Source: FEN-1350 sp964386005
GTDB lineage: Bacteria; Planctomycetota; Phycisphaerae; Sedimentisphaerales; Anaerohalosphaeraceae
Assembly (NCBI GenBank): GCA_964386005.1
Contig: CAYLSB010000008.1
Span: forward strand, 39,265-103,264
Direction of reading: 5' to 3'
Length of the DNA stretch: 64,000 nucleotides
The position numbers and the translations under genes were made by a program. Shown here in pieces: positions 18,343 through 27,176 of this stretch; position 1 is the first letter of the stretch; every line of letters starts with the position of its first letter. The notes under the pieces are model-generated. The model did not search any database. It worked only from the letters and a program-made list of their open reading frames with translations, and was not told where the DNA came from.

Positions 18343-19023
18343 TTACTCCTTCTCTTTCTCCTTGCCCTTTTCTTTTTCTTTGCCGCCCTCGGTCGCCCCC
18401 TCTTCGCCTTCCTCGCGGACGCGTTCGGTGATGACTTCCGGACCCGCGGGCATTTCCTGTTCGAGCTCCTCGGTTGTTTTAATCTCGGCGACCTCGTGGC
18501 ACATCAATACCAGCGCGCCGGGGTCCGTGACCAGCTTGACTCCGGCCGGCAACGGGATTTGTTCGGCTTTGACCATATCGCCGATATTCATCTCGCGGAC
18601 GCTGATCGAGAACTTATCCGGAATTGAAGTGACGACGCACTCGACCTGAAGGCTGCCCAGGAGGATGTCGATGATCCCGCTTTTGGCTGTCCCGCGCGTT
18701 TCCACCGGCACGGTGACCTGAACCGTTTCGGTCAGATCGACGCGAACCATGTCGGCATGAATGACCTTACGGCCAAGATAGTCGTACTGCAGGTCTTTGA
18801 CCAGCAACGTTTGTTTTGTGCCGTTCAAGTCGGCTTCAAAAATCCGATTGCCGTGGTGAAGCGCCTCGCTTAACTGGTGCAGGTTTACCGCGATCGATAC
18901 CGGAGCTTCCCCGTGACCGTAAACCACCACCGGGATCTGGCCGGAATCACGTAACTTCCGGGCTTTTCGCGACCCGCGATCATTTCGCATTTGCGATTGC
19001 AACATGGGTACTGTTTTTTGCAT
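18343..19023 (-). CDS. rplY: 50S ribosomal protein bL25 (CTC/TL5 form)
   Basis: A 226-residue two-domain L25 that binds 5S rRNA. The N-terminal 5S-binding domain holds RKARKLRDSGQIPVVVYG. The C-terminal CTC domain holds VECVVTSIPDKFSISV and VLMCHEV. The extreme C-terminus is a Lys/Glu repeat of about 25 residues, low in complexity. The start at 19023 follows GAGAGG. Between prs and pth, the usual neighbours. Confidence 0.95.
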   Translation of the reverse strand: MQKTVPMLQSQMRNDRGSRKARKLRDSGQIPVVVYGHGEAPVSIAVNLHQLSEALHHGNRIFEADLNGTKQTLLVKDLQYDYLGRKVIHADMVRVDLTETVQVTVPVETRGTAKSGIIDILLGSLQVECVVTSIPDKFSISVREMNIGDMVKAEQIPLPAGVKLVTDPGALVLMCHEVAEIKTTEELEQEMPAGPEVITERVREEGEEGATEGGKEKEKGKEKEKE

Positions 19024-19084
19024 AGTAACCTCTCACTGATTGGAAGGGCCGTATGGCCGACGCCGGCCGGGACCCGATTGCGTT

Positions 19085-20038
19085 CTATCCGTTTCCATTA
19101 AACATACTGCTGATGGATTCATTCATGTGGATCCGACGGATCGCCTCGCCGAGGAGTTCCGCCACCGAAAGCACCGTCAGTTTCCCGATCGCCCGCGCCT
19201 CGTCCGACAGCGCAATGGTGTCGGTGACGATCACCTCGTCGAAGGGCGCCTGCTGAATCCGCTCCAGGGCCTGACCGGCGAAAACGCCGTGCGTGGCGCC
19301 CGCGATGATTCGCTTGGCCCCGCGATCCCGCACCAGTTGCGCCGCGCCGCAGATCGTTCCGGCCGTCGAGATCATGTCGTCGCACATCAGGATATTGCGG
19401 TCTTTGACCGTCCCGATGATCTCCGTGCACTCCACTACGTTGCCGCTGATTCGTCGCTTGTGGATAATCGCCAGCTCGGCGCCCAGCGCCGATGCGTATA
19501 ACGACGCCGTCTTCATATTGCCCACGTCCGGCGCCACAACGGTCAGATCCTCAATCCGCTTTTCTCGGAAGAAATTCACGAACACCGGCGACGCCGACAG
19601 ATGATCCACCGGAATATCGAAAAACCCCTGAAGCTGCTTGGCATGCATATCGATCGACAGGATTCGATCCGCGCCCGCCGAGGTGATCAGATTGGCCACC
19701 AGCTTGGCCGTGATCGGCACGCGCCCGGCGTCCTTGCGATCCTGCCGGGCATACCCGAAATAGGGAATCACGGCCGTCACGCGAGCGGCACTGGCCCGAA
19801 CGATGCAATCCAGAAAGATCAGCAGCTCCATCAGCGTCGCGTCCACCGGCGACGATGTGGACTGCACCACATAACAATCCTTGCCCCGAACGTCGGTTTC
19901 CAGCTTGATGATTTTCTCGCTGTCGGGAAAGCGGTCAATCTTGGCAATCCCGATAGGCATTCCCAGGTAATCGCAAATCGCCTCCGCCAGATTCGGATTG
20001 CTCGTTCCGCTGAAGACCAGTAATGGATGCTCAGTCAT
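19085..20038 (-). CDS. prs: Ribose-phosphate pyrophosphokinase
   Basis: Makes PRPP from ribose 5-phosphate and ATP for nucleotide, His and Trp synthesis. The 317-residue class I enzyme shows the regulatory/ATP loop region (FSGTSNPNLAEAI and FPDSEKII), PYFGYARQDRK, the flexible-loop strand DLTVVAPDVGNMK and the PRPP loop DDMISTAGTI. Its start overlaps the glmU stop by four bases (ATGA), so the two are translationally coupled. Confidence 0.97.
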   Translation of the reverse strand: MTEHPLLVFSGTSNPNLAEAICDYLGMPIGIAKIDRFPDSEKIIKLETDVRGKDCYVVQSTSSPVDATLMELLIFLDCIVRASAARVTAVIPYFGYARQDRKDAGRVPITAKLVANLITSAGADRILSIDMHAKQLQGFFDIPVDHLSASPVFVNFFREKRIEDLTVVAPDVGNMKTASLYASALGAELAIIHKRRISGNVVECTEIIGTVKDRNILMCDDMISTAGTICGAAQLVRDRGAKRIIAGATHGVFAGQALERIQQAPFDEVIVTDTIALSDEARAIGKLTVLSVAELLGEAIRRIHMNESISSMFNGNG

Positions 20039-21270
20039 TTCCCCGCCCCTCTGCGATTGAGTTGATTGACATTGCCCTGCGATACCACCATTCCCGGCCG
20101 CACGTACGAATCGGGCTCGACCTTCAGCGGCGCGATCAGCACCGCGCCGGATCCGACGAAACTACCGTCGCCGATTTCGGTTCGCGTGACATCCTCGCCG
20201 TCGAAGTTGGCCGTGATCGAACCGGCGCCGATATTCACCGACTTGCCGATCAACGAGTCGCCGATATAGCTGTGATGCCGTGCGCGAACCCCTTCGCGAA
20301 GGTGCGACGACTTGACCTCGGTAAACACGCCGAGAACGACATCGTCTTCAATAATCGTCTTGTCGCGAAGATACGCGAAAGGCCCGATGCGGCAGTTGCG
20401 CCCGACCTTCACTTCGCCGTGAATGTACGTGAAGGGTTCGATGACCGTGTCCTGTCCAATCTGTGCCCGCACGTCGATCCAGGTATTCGGCGGATCGACG
20501 ATCGTCACGCCGCTGTCCATCAGTTGAGTTTGAATTCGCTGTTGCATGATCTTGCTGACCTGGCTGAGCTGAGCGCGATTGTTGACGCCCATACAGTCCT
20601 CGGCGGCGACGGCGGTGATAGCTACGGCCTTAAGCCCTTGTGCGATAATCAGTTGTAGAGCGTCGGTGATATAGTATTCACCCTTGACATTGTTGGGTTT
20701 GATCTGATCGAGAACCTTCAGGAGGACCTGCGAATCGAAACAATAATACGAAGGATTCACTTCGCGGATCCTTTTCTGTTCGGGGGTGCAGTCGTTTTCC
20801 TCAACGATACCCTGGATGTTGCCGTACGAATCGCGGATGATACGACCGTAACCCGTTGGATCATCAAGAATTGTGGTGGCAAGCGTTGCGGCCGAATGTT
20901 CCGATTCGTGTTTTTGGACTAAAAGCTGAAGGGTTTCGCTGCGAATCAAAGGAGCATCGCCGCACAGGACAAGGACGGGGCCTTTATGATCGTAAAGTTT
21001 TTCCTGACAACACTTTACGGCATGGCCTGTCCCGAGGCGCTCCGTTTGTTCGACGAAGGCGACATCGGAGCAGTCTTTGTAATGCTCGATGACCTGTTCT
21101 TTGCCGTAACCCACGACGACATAAGAAGTTTTGACATTGACGGAACGACAGGCATCCAAGACATACGCCAGCATCGGCCGTCCACAGACTTCGTGGAGAA
21201 CCTTGGGTAACATCGTGTTCATCCGCGTGCTCATGCCGGCGGCGAGTATGACTGCGACCCTGTCTGCCAT
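20035..21270 (-). CDS. glmU: Bifunctional UDP-GlcNAc pyrophosphorylase / glucosamine-1-phosphate N-acetyltransferase, short form
   Basis: Provides UDP-GlcNAc for both peptidoglycan and lipid A. The N-terminal uridyltransferase has VILAAGMSTRMNTMLPKVLH and the LCGDAPLI strand. The C-terminal beta-helix has the acetyltransferase histidine region RHHSYIGDSLIGKSVNIGAGS and TANFDGE. At 411 residues it is shorter than the 456 of Escherichia coli, mainly because the C-terminal arm is reduced, ending NRRGAGK; both active sites look intact. It is the first gene of the minus-strand housekeeping run and is followed by prs. Confidence 0.94.
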   Translation of the reverse strand: MADRVAVILAAGMSTRMNTMLPKVLHEVCGRPMLAYVLDACRSVNVKTSYVVVGYGKEQVIEHYKDCSDVAFVEQTERLGTGHAVKCCQEKLYDHKGPVLVLCGDAPLIRSETLQLLVQKHESEHSAATLATTILDDPTGYGRIIRDSYGNIQGIVEENDCTPEQKRIREVNPSYYCFDSQVLLKVLDQIKPNNVKGEYYITDALQLIIAQGLKAVAITAVAAEDCMGVNNRAQLSQVSKIMQQRIQTQLMDSGVTIVDPPNTWIDVRAQIGQDTVIEPFTYIHGEVKVGRNCRIGPFAYLRDKTIIEDDVVLGVFTEVKSSHLREGVRARHHSYIGDSLIGKSVNIGAGSITANFDGEDVTRTEIGDGSFVGSGAVLIAPLKVEPDSYVRPGMVVSQGNVNQLNRRGAGK

Positions 21271-21328
21271 AAGTACTTGTCCTGTAAAACGCTACATTAT
21301 TATAGAATTAATAGATAAACAAACAAAA

Positions 21329-21399
21329 CTACCCGGCAAGGATTCGAACCTTGACTAGAAGGACCAAAACCTTCTGTGCTACCATTACACCACCGGGTA
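21329..21399 (-). tRNA. tRNA-Gln (anticodon TTG)
   Basis: Read on the minus strand, a 7-bp acceptor stem TACCCGG/CCGGGTA, a D arm GTGT/GCAC, an anticodon arm GAAGG-TTTTGGT-CCTTC giving anticodon TTG, and a T arm CAAGG-TTCGAAT-CCTTG. Discriminator base G73 fits glutamine. CCA is not encoded. It lies 58 bases upstream of glmU and at the left edge of the AT-rich region. Confidence 0.95.
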
Positions 21400-21852
21400 G
21401 TGGTAAGCCGTTGATCCCAAGTCTTTATCCGTCAAGTCTTTACAATTACTCAATCGATGCGCACCAATTGAACAGCATAGTTCAAAAGAGCAACTACCAC
21501 ATGATCGCGAGGCGAAAATTCGCCTGTGCGGGCCGATGCCTGAGGATTGAGCCGACCATGCGCGATACGTGTCGGCCCCACAATTACTTACGCTACCCCG
21601 TGAGGCAAAGGCAATTACAAAAACGAGAGTGTATCAATCATGGATTTTTATAGCAAGAGAAAAAATCGAAAAATCGCATTTGTCGCGAGTCATAAGTATG
21701 GACCTTGCGGATCCAGTTTGTAAGTCCTTATTTTCCCGGCCGGGTTTTGGTTGTAAGTTGGGCATCGGATTTCATACTCCGGCGGTGTGAAAAGGCAAGT
21801 CGTTATACTGCCGTGCTTTGGAACGGCGAAAATGGCATGTCGAAACAGTATG

Positions 21853-21882
21853 CATAAAATGCGCATCGATGCGCATTTTATG
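21853..21882. repeat. Perfect 30-bp palindrome
   Basis: Half-site cataaaatgcgcatc followed directly by its exact complement, centred on ATCGAT with no spacer. It could extrude as a cruciform, bind a dimeric protein, or be a relic of a mobile element. It is not followed by a T run, so a terminator role is unlikely. Confidence 0.75.
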
Positions 21883-22149
21883 TAAGCGATTTTTCGTTTT
21901 TCAAAAACGTCAAAAACAGGGGGTGTTTTTCGGGGCGATACAGGGAATAATACATATAATAATCACAAAATATCCAAGAACAAGGAAAAGGAATAGTAGA
22001 TAATACGCCTCTGTATATAACAATAAGATTCTAAATCCCAGTATTCCCATTCTAATCAAATCCAAGTACAAAACAGGAATATAAAACCGGATTGTCTTAT
22101 TCGCTGCGACATTTGAGCAAATAATCTCAGAAAACAAAAAATATTTTTG

Positions 22150-22340
22150 ACGCGATGGACAAGATGGACAGGATTATATTTAACCACGAAACACACGAAA
22201 GAAACGAACCATCGATTGCGGATTGCGGAAAACAAAAATGGAAACAGATTGGGCCTCACACAAAGACGGCAAAGACGCAAAGAATAATTATCCACGGATT
22301 TCACGAATTACACAGAATGTAGATACAATATATTTACCAC
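22150..22340. repeat. Degenerate dispersed intergenic repeats
   Basis: Tandem-like words GATGGACAAGATGGACAGGAT near 22153-22173, ACCACGAAACACACGAAAG near 22192-22210, CCACGGATTTCACGAATTAC at 22292-22311, and CCACAGAGATCGCAGAGGG near 22337-22355. The third is a diverged copy of the palindromic repeat found at 58333-58400. A related word GCGATTGATAAGATGAATAA occurs near 22634. They look like decayed copies of intergenic repeats. Confidence 0.55.
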
Positions 22341-22656
22341 AGAGATCGCAGAGGGATCGGCCGGGGACGGCTGTGCCGCCGGGTTGGATTCGGTCTTGCC
22401 TATCCTCGAAATACACTACGATTTCTGCGACGGGCATCGACCTTATCCTATGCGATTTCTGTGGAGTCGATAGAGGTCGTTCAACTCCTGCGGAGTTGGG
22501 AGCAAGAGAGTAAGGAGTGGCGATTCGGTCATCCACCACGGATTTTCATCCGTGACTATCCGGATTGGATACCTTCGGCGTCCGAAGAGGGAAATCGACA
22601 GATTGCGCTGATAAACGCAGATTATTATGGGCGCGATTGATAAGATGAATAAAATA

Positions 22657-23970
22657 TCAAAGGGGTTCACATGTCTTCGTATTGGAATTTTGCATTGAAG
22701 GTATCTGCCATCCCTTTCGGAAAACAGCGTTATGATTTTCCAATAGAATTCTCCAAATGTGGTTTAATGTAACATTCATACTGATATCAATACAACTTGG
22801 ACATATTTGATATTGTGTAGATAGAATATTTTTCACCTTTGGGCTATTCCATATATCGGCAAAACCAGTCCCATTTTTTATCCATCCAAGATGGCCTTCT
22901 TTGGCACCTCTGTACATGCCACATACTGTGATCATCGGACCTTGATTCGTTGCCTCAATAATGGTTCTCGTATTACAGGATATGCACCATGGAAAATTAG
23001 ATAGAGGGGAAATATGTCCCTCCGTTACGATTTGCCTCTTCGGAGTAAAAACATAAAAGGTCGGAGACTCGGTTAATCCTGAAGCTAAGTCTAATTGTTT
23101 TTGAAGAATCTCGTAATCGAATTTGGAAAATTGATGAGAAAGCTTATGATATACCGGTCGAAACGATATGCTATCAGCGCCACATTCTTTCATCATTTGC
23201 GTCGCAGGAAAGATTTCCCGGATATTCTCAGGAAGAATAAGAAAAGTCGACCAAATCAGCGGTTTTTTTTGAGAAGTCCATTGAACCTCGCGGAAACGAA
23301 CCATTGCCCGGATCCACTTAACAATATTTGATAACTCAGCCGTCTTGACAACGGTCTTGCTTATCCGATTTCGAGTTGCTTCACGGGCGGCATTGATGCT
23401 GATTCGAATATGATCAAGACTGGAAACCAGTGATGAACAAATGTTGTGATCAAGTAAATCGCCATTCGTAATGATGCAGCTCCGTAAACCATGTTGTTTC
23501 GGCATTGCAAGCATCATTTTTATTTCGGGATGTAATAGGGATTCTCCGCCTCCTGTAAAACGGACACTTTTTGTCCCTCCCTGTGCCAATTCTTCGAGAA
23601 TTGTATCAAATGCCTTTGCCGAGATTTGAGCATTGCGATACAGGGAACAAGAGGCATACTTCTTTGAGTAGCAGAAATAACAACGTCTTGTACATTGTTG
23701 GTTTATATCGATGTCCACTCGAATGGGCCAAGATGTATGGTCAGATTGATCCGACTGCACCTCTTTTCGAAGCAGTTCTATATGATCCAAGGGGCTTTCC
23801 GGAAAAAAATCTCCGTCATGGGCGGGCACAATATCGATCAAATGTCCACCCTGATCATACGCAATCAGACAATTCCAGAGACCGTATGATTCATAGTCGC
23901 TTACTTGTTCAGGAATTGGAAAATATCTCGGCTTACAATCGAAATTATCAACCTCATCATCGGAAACCAT
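22657..23970 (-). CDS. Radical SAM enzyme with SPASM-like C-terminal cysteines
   Basis: A 437-residue radical SAM protein. The [4Fe-4S] cluster motif is C93-x3-C97-x2-C100 (CTRRCYFC), followed by FTGGGESLLHPE, the SAM-binding GGE-type motif. Downstream, C329/C332, C350 and C390/C393 with the FADIWNS spacing resemble an auxiliary-cluster (SPASM or twitch) domain, the type found in peptide-modifying enzymes. The first about 85 residues are an unrecognised N-terminal domain that could bind a partner or substrate. It is the last gene of the AT-rich operon, starting 7 bases after the HD-TPR stop with only a weak ribosome binding site, so coupling is likely. Substrate unknown; the small upstream peptide is one candidate. 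Confidence 0.88.
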   Translation of the reverse strand: MVSDDEVDNFDCKPRYFPIPEQVSDYESYGLWNCLIAYDQGGHLIDIVPAHDGDFFPESPLDHIELLRKEVQSDQSDHTSWPIRVDIDINQQCTRRCYFCYSKKYASCSLYRNAQISAKAFDTILEELAQGGTKSVRFTGGGESLLHPEIKMMLAMPKQHGLRSCIITNGDLLDHNICSSLVSSLDHIRISINAAREATRNRISKTVVKTAELSNIVKWIRAMVRFREVQWTSQKKPLIWSTFLILPENIREIFPATQMMKECGADSISFRPVYHKLSHQFSKFDYEILQKQLDLASGLTESPTFYVFTPKRQIVTEGHISPLSNFPWCISCNTRTIIEATNQGPMITVCGMYRGAKEGHLGWIKNGTGFADIWNSPKVKNILSTQYQICPSCIDISMNVTLNHIWRILLENHNAVFRKGWQIPSMQNSNTKTCEPL

Positions 23971-23977
23971 GAATAAC

Positions 23978-25837
23978 TCAGTGCAAAGGCGTATAAATTT
24001 CAGTTTTTCTTACATGCGAATCACCATCGTTGAAGTCGGATAATATATTTTTATATTTTTTCGGCAAAGCTCTTTGAATCTGGATAAAAAGATAATGGAT
24101 TTTATTCCATGTTCGATAAATCCGTTGTTTGGGACCATAAATATCATCATATGCAGTTCGGACATCTCGTATCATTTCTGCACTCCGGCGAAGATCTAAT
24201 TCCTGATTCTCTTTGCGATATTTATAAAATAAAACCGCGGCAGCACAATATTTTCCACACATAAATCCAAAAGGATTTCGATTCGCAGAATGTTTACCAC
24301 CATGAGACTTGGATGCGTACCCCAATACATCAGACCATTGATCAGAAATTAAATCCTTATTCAATTTTTTATCTAAATCAAACTGAAGGAGACAGTGAAA
24401 TGCCATTAGTCCCCAGTAGCGACCCTTGTAGTGGGATTCCTGTAGATCATGTCTTTCCTGTTCATATTCTTTAAATTGGTTTTCAGCCTGTTTGATGCAG
24501 GAACAGATTTGCGGTTCCAGTTTACGACTACCCTTGAGATTTGATGTCCGAAGCTTCTCCAAATTCGTAGTTGCTTTTAAAACATAGGCATCGGCTGCGT
24601 TCAGTTTATGATTTGAATCTCGTTGAGATAGTGATTCATACAGTGCAACGGCCATTGTGAAGTACTCAATAGCCAAATCAAAATTACCGAGTTTCCAATG
24701 CCCTAGACCGTTTGCCGCAGCTATCGCTGCATGCATATCTTGAGAGAAATTCGCGTCTCTGTATCTTTCCGCGATCTGTAAAGCTTTTTTGTGTTCACCT
24801 AAAGCATGAAGACATTTAAGATAATGATAGAAATATATTATCGCCGGGGAGTCCAGCCACCCGCCGGAATACAAATCGACGCCTTTCTCAAAACATTTCA
24901 CGGCAGTATCATATTTCCCCAAGTTGTAAAGGAATCGAGCCCCTTGAAAATATTGATCGTTCAAAAATATTGGTGGACGTGTATCAATTTCCTTACTATC
25001 GTCACCCGGACTTGGTTTTCGCTTAGTCAAATCCCAAATAATGAACGTTTGATCATATTCGCTCTTCTGAGTCCCACGATTCAAAAATAATTTTTGGAGC
25101 TCTTGCCTTTCTGTATTTTCAAATTCCAATCTGAGTTTTCGTACGAAAGCTTCATTCTCAACAACACCCCGAATCTGAATTCGAAACAAATTAAGATCAA
25201 TTGAGGGTTCATCGATATTATTATGATTCAACCAATGTTCCAGGTTTTTTTGAGTCGGTCGAATGTAATCGAGCAGCCATGCGGGTGCACGGTGGCGGCC
25301 AAAGTCAAGTTCATCCGCCAAACGGACCCACAGGGCATTAGCACGGAGATTATACCCCAAACCTTCGATAGGTGAGGGGTTGAACTTGCCATGGTGATTC
25401 TTGACGATTTCACAAACCGGATAAAGATAGGTATAAGCAGGATCCAAGAGTTCTTTGAATTCGGCTTTTATGACTTCATCCGCTTTTTCGCCATGCTTCA
25501 TTCTCAGATTGACAATATATTGAAGATCAACCGAATCATTTCCTTCCGAGATCATCCCAATATCATGAAGAAGGCATGCGACGATAAGTACGAAGGCTTC
25601 ATCTTCTTGAATAACTTGATAAATATTTTTTGGAATCATCCTGTCCAAGTTACGTAACACATTCAGGATATGTGCAGCACTGTGATCAATCCATCCGCTC
25701 CACGTTGCTCGTGGATAACCTTCGTTGGCCTTAATCCAAATATCCCTTAATCTGTTATTTAGACGGGGGGTGATAATTTTTTTTGCGAGCCAAGAATCTT
25801 CCCATGATTGATACGTATCGTTTATTCGTTCACACAT
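23978..25837 (-). CDS. HD-domain protein with TPR-like C-terminal half
   Basis: A 619-residue cytosolic protein. Residues about 15-200 form an HD-superfamily phosphohydrolase-like domain with SGWIDHSAAHILNVL, CLLHDIGM (metal-binding H91-D92), and NHHGKFNP and RLADELDFGR further on. The pattern is close to HD domains found in predicted conflict-system proteins (HD-CE-like); this is recognition by eye. Residues about 300-560 contain helical repeats of TPR type (GARFLYNLGKYDTAVKCFEKG). The ATG at 25837 overlaps the upstream stop by 8 bases (ATGTGTGA), so the two are coupled; an earlier in-frame ATG at 25939 lies deep in the upstream gene. Possible roles are nucleotide hydrolysis or sensing, but the sequence does not say which. 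Confidence 0.8.
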   Translation of the reverse strand: MCERINDTYQSWEDSWLAKKIITPRLNNRLRDIWIKANEGYPRATWSGWIDHSAAHILNVLRNLDRMIPKNIYQVIQEDEAFVLIVACLLHDIGMISEGNDSVDLQYIVNLRMKHGEKADEVIKAEFKELLDPAYTYLYPVCEIVKNHHGKFNPSPIEGLGYNLRANALWVRLADELDFGRHRAPAWLLDYIRPTQKNLEHWLNHNNIDEPSIDLNLFRIQIRGVVENEAFVRKLRLEFENTERQELQKLFLNRGTQKSEYDQTFIIWDLTKRKPSPGDDSKEIDTRPPIFLNDQYFQGARFLYNLGKYDTAVKCFEKGVDLYSGGWLDSPAIIYFYHYLKCLHALGEHKKALQIAERYRDANFSQDMHAAIAAANGLGHWKLGNFDLAIEYFTMAVALYESLSQRDSNHKLNAADAYVLKATTNLEKLRTSNLKGSRKLEPQICSCIKQAENQFKEYEQERHDLQESHYKGRYWGLMAFHCLLQFDLDKKLNKDLISDQWSDVLGYASKSHGGKHSANRNPFGFMCGKYCAAAVLFYKYRKENQELDLRRSAEMIRDVRTAYDDIYGPKQRIYRTWNKIHYLFIQIQRALPKKYKNILSDFNDGDSHVRKTEIYTPLH

Positions 25838-26915
25838 CCTTTGCACCTTTGAAATGAAGATAATGATCGAAAAAATCGCTGGTTCCTGGATAAAGAGGCA
25901 CAGCGCCTCGTTGAATATCTTCAAGGCTGATCCATTCAATCGCTCCCACTTCGCGTTTGCAAATATTGAATTTCCTTCTTTCAGAGTTGAACCATTGCGT
26001 TTCCCAGAAAGATACGGTATGTACTTTAGTGTCTGCGGTACGTTGATACAATATTCGCAAGGGCTTTACATTAATCCCGCATTCCTCAAAGGTTTCTCGA
26101 ACTACCGTTTCCTCTTCGAGAACATCGCTTGTTTCACACACTCCGTGGGGTCCGGACCAATGCCCATAGTATTGATGTCCGGGGCGCGATTCCCGTATTA
26201 ACAAATATTTGTTTGGTTCATCCTTGATGATGGCGACAACTCCATGATCTGTCGGAGGAGTAATTGCTTCCTTGACTGTTGGAAATATCCGAGAAGGATC
26301 AAGGCCCGCTCTGATGAAATCATTCCGAGCGGTGGGACCGGTCAATACCGCCGCAAAATCTACGTTCGCACTCTTCGATATTTTGTAGTCATCGATCGAA
26401 TCGCCAACAACCAGGACTCGATTCAATTGTGGGTCTAGTCCGTGAGTTTGGCGATATTTTTCAAGCATTACGAAAACGATGCGGGGCGAAGGCTTAGGAA
26501 TCTGTTGTTCCATAGTACTGAATATAAAATCAATAGTACTCCGGGGGCAAGGAATACTATTCGTGATACATAAATCCATAATCGGCGGGAATGAAGAGGA
26601 ATAAATACCAATAAATTTATTATGTTTTTTTGAGATTGTCAAAATCCGCTCGACCCCTTCCACGGGTTTTACGGGATTTTCTATATACATTTTTCGCATC
26701 ATCTCAATTATTTGATCTCGCACTACAGGGATACGAAATATTTTCTCAAGGGAGACAAATAAATCTCCACGCCAGTTTTGCCGAACAACTTCATCACCAG
26801 GATAGGAAACACCCAGAATTTTAGCAAGTTGAGGATAGTATAGTGATGTGGCGGTAAAAAATGACTGGATCAGTGTATCATCTAAATCGAATAGATATAG
26901 ATCATAACTTTTCAT
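25830..26915 (-). CDS. HAD-like phosphatase fused to Nudix hydrolase
   Basis: A 361-residue fusion. The N-terminal HAD domain has motif I FDLDDTL (nucleophile D10, acid/base D12), an inserted helical cap, and motif IV VGDSIDDYK (about residues 171-177). The C-terminal domain is Nudix, with the box at residues about 258-281 ending RETFEECGI; the metal-binding REx2EE core is intact but the first half of the box carries one extra residue. The likely start at 26915 has AAGGA eight bases upstream; ATG at 26924 is too close to that site. Gene order places it 13 bases after the small peptide and overlapping the HD-TPR gene. Substrate, probably a phosphorylated or nucleotide-linked metabolite, is unknown. 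Confidence 0.82.
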   Translation of the reverse strand: MKSYDLYLFDLDDTLIQSFFTATSLYYPQLAKILGVSYPGDEVVRQNWRGDLFVSLEKIFRIPVVRDQIIEMMRKMYIENPVKPVEGVERILTISKKHNKFIGIYSSSFPPIMDLCITNSIPCPRSTIDFIFSTMEQQIPKPSPRIVFVMLEKYRQTHGLDPQLNRVLVVGDSIDDYKISKSANVDFAAVLTGPTARNDFIRAGLDPSRIFPTVKEAITPPTDHGVVAIIKDEPNKYLLIRESRPGHQYYGHWSGPHGVCETSDVLEEETVVRETFEECGINVKPLRILYQRTADTKVHTVSFWETQWFNSERRKFNICKREVGAIEWISLEDIQRGAVPLYPGTSDFFDHYLHFKGAKDV

Positions 26916-26928
26916 TACCGGCATCCTT

Positions 26929-27060
26929 TTATTCGATCTCGGAGAATTGACAGGGAGACACATTGTTTGTGACACAGGGCACGTTTTGGTGTACACCTAT
27001 GCCTTTAACCAAGTACATTTCTTTATAAAGCACTGGTGTGTCATAGGTTTCAAGGTTCAT
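26929..27060 (-). CDS. Small 43-residue peptide, possible RiPP precursor
   Basis: A short gene at the head of the AT-rich operon. The ATG at 27060 is preceded by GGAGGA at good distance (TTGTGGAGGAATAACCGAC), a stronger site than that of any later gene in the operon. The N-terminal ETYDTPVLYK resembles the YxxPxL leader element that recruits modifying enzymes in several ribosomally made, modified peptides. The C-terminal half has two cysteines in NVPCVTNNVSPCQF and ends SEIE. The stop is 13 bases before the HAD-Nudix start. A peptide substrate for the radical SAM enzyme three genes downstream is an inference. Alternatively this is a regulatory leader peptide. Confidence 0.55.
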   Translation of the reverse strand: MNLETYDTPVLYKEMYLVKGIGVHQNVPCVTNNVSPCQFSEIE

Positions 27061-27146
27061 GTCGGTTATTCCTCCACAACCTACAATAACGGAACTGTTC
27101 CTTAACCCGGTACCTCGTCAAGATGGGGATCCAAGATTGCATGGGT

Positions 27147-27176
27147 ATTGTATAGCCGGAAGCGGGGGAAAGGCAA
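27147..27176 (-). promoter_or_regulatory. Candidate promoter of the small peptide/radical SAM operon
   Basis: On the minus strand, TTGCCT and TACAAT separated by 18 bases, about 90 bases upstream of the peptide ATG. The -10 element is good, the -35 moderate. No other similarly placed pair stands out. Confidence 0.35.

Larger units (their letters stand above)
21400..22656. other. AT-rich intergenic stretch without recognisable gene
   Basis: About 1.25 kb with no gene I can support. It contains several small inverted repeats: AGGCGAA-AA-TTCGCCT at 21510-21525, CCCGGCCGGG flanked by T runs at 21735-21744, the 30-bp palindrome at 21853-21882, and CACGGAT-TTTC-ATCCGTG at 22537-22554. From about 22150 onward it is a mosaic of short degenerate repeats. 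It separates the housekeeping run from the radical SAM operon. Confidence 0.7.
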
